Assembly (NCBI RefSeq): GCF_040581485.1
Contig: NC_090129.1
Span: 10,712,501 to 10,776,500, forward strand
Direction: 5' to 3'
DNA length: 64,000 nucleotides
Source of the DNA: Linepithema humile
Lineage: Eukaryota > Arthropoda > Insecta > Hymenoptera > Formicidae
Of the stretch, positions 61,901 through 64,000 are shown one piece after another. A program made the position numbers and the translations under genes. The notes under the pieces are model-generated. The model had not been told where the DNA came from, made no database searches, and worked only from the letters and a program-made list of their open reading frames with translations. How positions within the stretch are numbered: the stretch's first letter is position 1; the number at the start of each line of letters is the position of its first letter.

Positions 61901-62556
61901 AAAAAATTACAATCAATTATTTCTATATATGCGCCATTGATTGACTGTATTAGAATTAATCTTTATCTTGTTTACTGTTACGAATTCTGATACAAATATT
62001 ATTGATCATAATAAATTATCTGATTTTTTGCGTTATCATTTTTTACTAATTTATATTTAAAGAAAAATTGAAAATGAGATCGTTCACGAGAGAATTTTAT
62101 TGAAAATAAAAAATAAAAATATATAATGATCAAAAATAATAAATATTATTGCATAAAAAATAAAAGGAAATCTAATTAAATGTTATAAATTCTAAAAATA
62201 TTGTATATATTATTATGCTTGATAATTTTATGATTATCGTTATCAACGTTATCGTTATTGTTACCGTAAACGTTAAAGTATTGTGTCAAATCATCAATAT
62301 TATTGATATTTTTGTATTTTACTAATAAATACTTTTACTAATAAATACTTTTTTGTAAATGCTACTTATTAATTTGTAAATGTACATAATTTTACTTGCC
62401 TAATGAACTGCAGCACCATATAAGAGTATTGCCGATTAATAAGAATGCCGGTGGTCCTGGTATTTGATCGATAAGTTGCCAAAATCTTCCATGATGAATA
62501 AGATAATGGCACAATAATATAAGAAAAATGCATAATAGCATTAAAGTAATAATCAT
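55926..62556 (-). CDS. CYP4-type cytochrome P450, 12 exons, one frameshift
   Basis: Exons (minus): 62556-62400, 61674-61565, 61104-61011, 60607-60421, 59224-59128, 58884-58782, 58620-58521, 58000-57894, 57197-57129, 56780-56612, 56352-56173, 56089-55926. The product would be about 511 residues, normal for microsomal P450s: an N-terminal membrane anchor (MIITLMLLCIFLILL), hinge IPGPP, helix C WRKRRKMLTPAFH, ETAMGTSL of CYP4, oxygen-binding FAGHDTTT (about 317-324), ESLR (about 376-379), and heme loop FSPGSRNCLG with Cys456. CYP4 enzymes hydroxylate fatty acids, hydrocarbons or hormones at the ER; the substrate here is unknown. Intron 1 has a GC donor (62399). Exon 4 has one extra base near 60484, breaking the frame between RLNDN and LIVNDL. 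With all else intact this is a recent null allele, a young pseudogene or a sequence error. Confidence 0.88.
58250..58465. mobile_element. Palindromic MITE in P450 intron 7
   Basis: GGCATTATGCATAATGCC followed by GGGCAGAGTGATAAATATTT is repeated inverted at 58395-58460. The arms are about 75 bp with an AT-rich centre. Confidence 0.8.
59405..60296. mobile_element. hAT-type non-autonomous element in P450 intron 4, perfect 8-bp duplication
   Basis: CAGGGCTTGGAAGTAAC and (inverted) CAGGGTTGAGAAAGTTA form the ends; TGTAGAAG is duplicated exactly on both sides (59397-59404, 60297-60304). The terminal 100 bp on each side are rich in AGTAAC/GTTACT words. The interior is AT-rich without a transposase. 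Confidence 0.92.
61364..61469. mobile_element. 106-bp palindromic MITE in P450 intron 2
   Basis: CAGAGTGATTCTCATAAACG is matched by an inverted copy ending in CATCCTGTA. Arms of about 48 bases. Confidence 0.8.
61727..61891. mobile_element. 165-bp CCCAG-ended MITE in P450 intron 1
   Basis: CCCAGTAAACACAAGCTAACAG is matched inverted at the right end. A second, inner inverted pair (AATTTCCCACTCAACAAT and its inverse) makes it almost fully palindromic. Confidence 0.8.
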
Positions 62557-63149
62557 TTTTTGTTGAATAAATTGAAATCTTCTTAACTTTTCTTCTATTT
62601 CCTGATTTGGTCCTGAATGTCCTGAATACGAGTTATGTAATATTTAAAAAGATAAATAATCAGAAATCGCTTGAAATTGATTTAATAAACGGTAGTGAAA
62701 GCATTGGTTTTTTGGCTCTTTATTATTTCATTATTTTAATATTATATTAAATCCATTCTTTACATTTTTTTGGGTTATTTAATTTGTTTGAATAAATAAA
62801 TCATAATTAAAAATCCCAATAGCACATGTTCGTTTCAGAAACGTTTCACAAATGTTTCTTTGAAACGTTTCATAACGGTTCTAAAAAACGTTTCTCATTG
62901 GTAAAAATGTCAACCCAAAATATGTTAAGAGAAACGTTATTTTTCCGATAAAAAAACGTTTAAGAAACGATCAAAAAAACGTTATTTTTCTGACAAAAAA
63001 ACATTTAAAAAACAATCAAAAAAGAGTTTTTTTTCTTTTATCCGCAAAAAATGTACTTTTTTTAACGGAATTAATAAAATAATGCATTCGTACATATGTA
63101 TATGTGTACCCAGGTAGCGCAAATGTCTTAAAGACATCTGTAAGAAGGC
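62557..63149. other. P450 upstream flank with repeated GAAACGTTT words
   Basis: Between 62832 and 63010 the word AAACGTTT or AGAAACGTT recurs about every 15-40 bases in both orientations. No core promoter could be assigned with confidence. Confidence 0.5.
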
Positions 63150-63184
63150 CTGATGAAGGCCTAATATAGGTCGAAACGTTTGTC
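63150..63184 (+). ncRNA. Hammerhead-ribozyme-like core (degenerate)
   Basis: CTGATGA, a 5-bp helix (GGCCT/AGGTC with loop AATAT), GAAAC, a four-base loop and GTC follow in the order of a type I hammerhead with a minimal stem III, as reported for Penelope-like retroelements. There is one extra A before helix II and no convincing stem I, so cleavage activity is doubtful. A second, poorer variant (CTGAAGATGGC...GAAACGTTTGAC) lies near 63688-63723. Confidence 0.3.
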
Positions 63185-63195
63185 TTTATAATATA

Positions 63196-63947
63196 CCCAC
63201 ACGGAATAAAAAGCTCTAATGGATATCCACTAGATGTCCATCATGGAGATTCGAAATCTCTATTAGATGTCTATGTAATCTCCTATAAATGTCTACTAGA
63301 CATCCACAGTTCCGCATTACATACCTCCATTCGACATCCATTAAATATGTTCATAGATATCATATGGAGCAATCATAGATGTTCCATAGATATTTCATAG
63401 AGCTGATAGATTGTAGTTTCAATTCGTCATTAATAAAATTATTTGGAAGTAAAGTCACAAATATGATTGCGAGATAGTCTTGTTTATATAGGTGTTAACA
63501 GAATGTCACGACTGTGAGACAGTCGAGAACTGTGAGACAGTTGAGAACATGGTGACATTCTGTTAATACCTACATACATAAACAAGACTATCTCGCAATC
63601 ATATTTGTGACTTTACTTCCAAATAATTTTATTAATGACGAATTGAAACCACAATCTTTCTACTAAACAGATTTGTAACGTTAGCACTGAAGATGGCTGA
63701 ATGATCAGCTGAAACGTTTGACATCGACGATGCCCTAACAATATTCGTTACTATGGATACTGATACTTCTATCAAACATCGATAACAGATGTCTAATAGA
63801 CATTTATGATGGATTTATATCGTCATTTATCATGGAAATAATATGGATTTTTAATAGAAACCTATCCAATATCCATCGTAGAGATAGATGTAGTATGGAG
63901 TTATGGAGATTATATGGACGTCCATTGGATATTATGTTCCGTATGGG
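63196..63947. mobile_element. CCCA-ended element with TA duplication and nested palindrome
   Basis: CCCACACGGAATAAAAAGC and (inverted) CCCATACGGAACATAATATC form the ends, flanked by TA. Subterminal ATGGATATCC/TAGATGTCC words repeat. A palindrome at about 63408-63655 with arms near 110 bp (TTTCAATTCGTCATTAATAA) is inserted inside. Confidence 0.7.
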
Positions 63948-64000
63948 TATGGTATAATATATTGCTAAGGTACTATAAACGTGAGTATTCTCACGTCTGC

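Overview
The window is animal nuclear DNA, most likely from a hymenopteran insect and plausibly an ant. It is AT-rich, intron-rich and crowded with mariner, copia, jockey-type, Tc5-like, EnSpm-like, hAT and palindromic MITE-like elements. The ant assignment is inference; no species can be read from the sequence.

Three host genes can be traced, all on the minus strand. (1) 1632-8633: the 3' exons of a crossveinless-c/DLC-type RhoGAP (START domain), split by a copia element in an intron and carrying a frame lesion in one START exon. (2) 9356-34435: a complete 13-exon gene for a 723-residue nose-resistant-to-fluoxetine (nrf-6)-type membrane acyltransferase. Its introns are swollen by nested transposons, and one 95-bp exon (24749-24843) sits alone between them. 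(3) 55926-62556: a 12-exon CYP4-type cytochrome P450 of about 511 residues with all signature motifs but a one-base frameshift in exon 4. Splice phases were checked exon by exon: the nrf-6 exons sum to 724 codons including stop, and the P450 exons sum to 512 codons plus one extra base. Each of the last two genes uses one GC-AG intron.

Mobile DNA by region. 2.8-8.1 kb: copia LTR element with a PIF/Harbinger-like MITE in its 5' LTR and a 1.2-kb foldback in its coding region. 10.9-12.4 kb: Tc1/mariner-superfamily element with a hairpin insert. 13.4-14.3 kb: foldback with 140-bp tandem units. 14.3-24.6 kb: the two arms of another foldback, now 10 kb apart, enclosing two mariners, a further foldback and a jockey-type LINE that itself holds a MITE and a solo-LTR-like insert. 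25.8-29.4 kb: Tc5-like element with 0.64-kb terminal inverted repeats. 30-45 kb: tandem repeats, palindromes, a solo LTR, a hAT MITE and a GC-rich LTR fragment. 45-55 kb: EnSpm/CACTA-like elements, one with a transposase gene and a second multi-exon gene. 58-64 kb: a hAT element and short palindromes in and upstream of the P450 gene.

The host genes have no evident joint function. I found no CRISPR array, operon, rRNA or convincing tRNA gene. The value of the window lies in reconstructing genes split by transposons and in the order of nested insertions. Every autonomous element seen has at least one disabling lesion.
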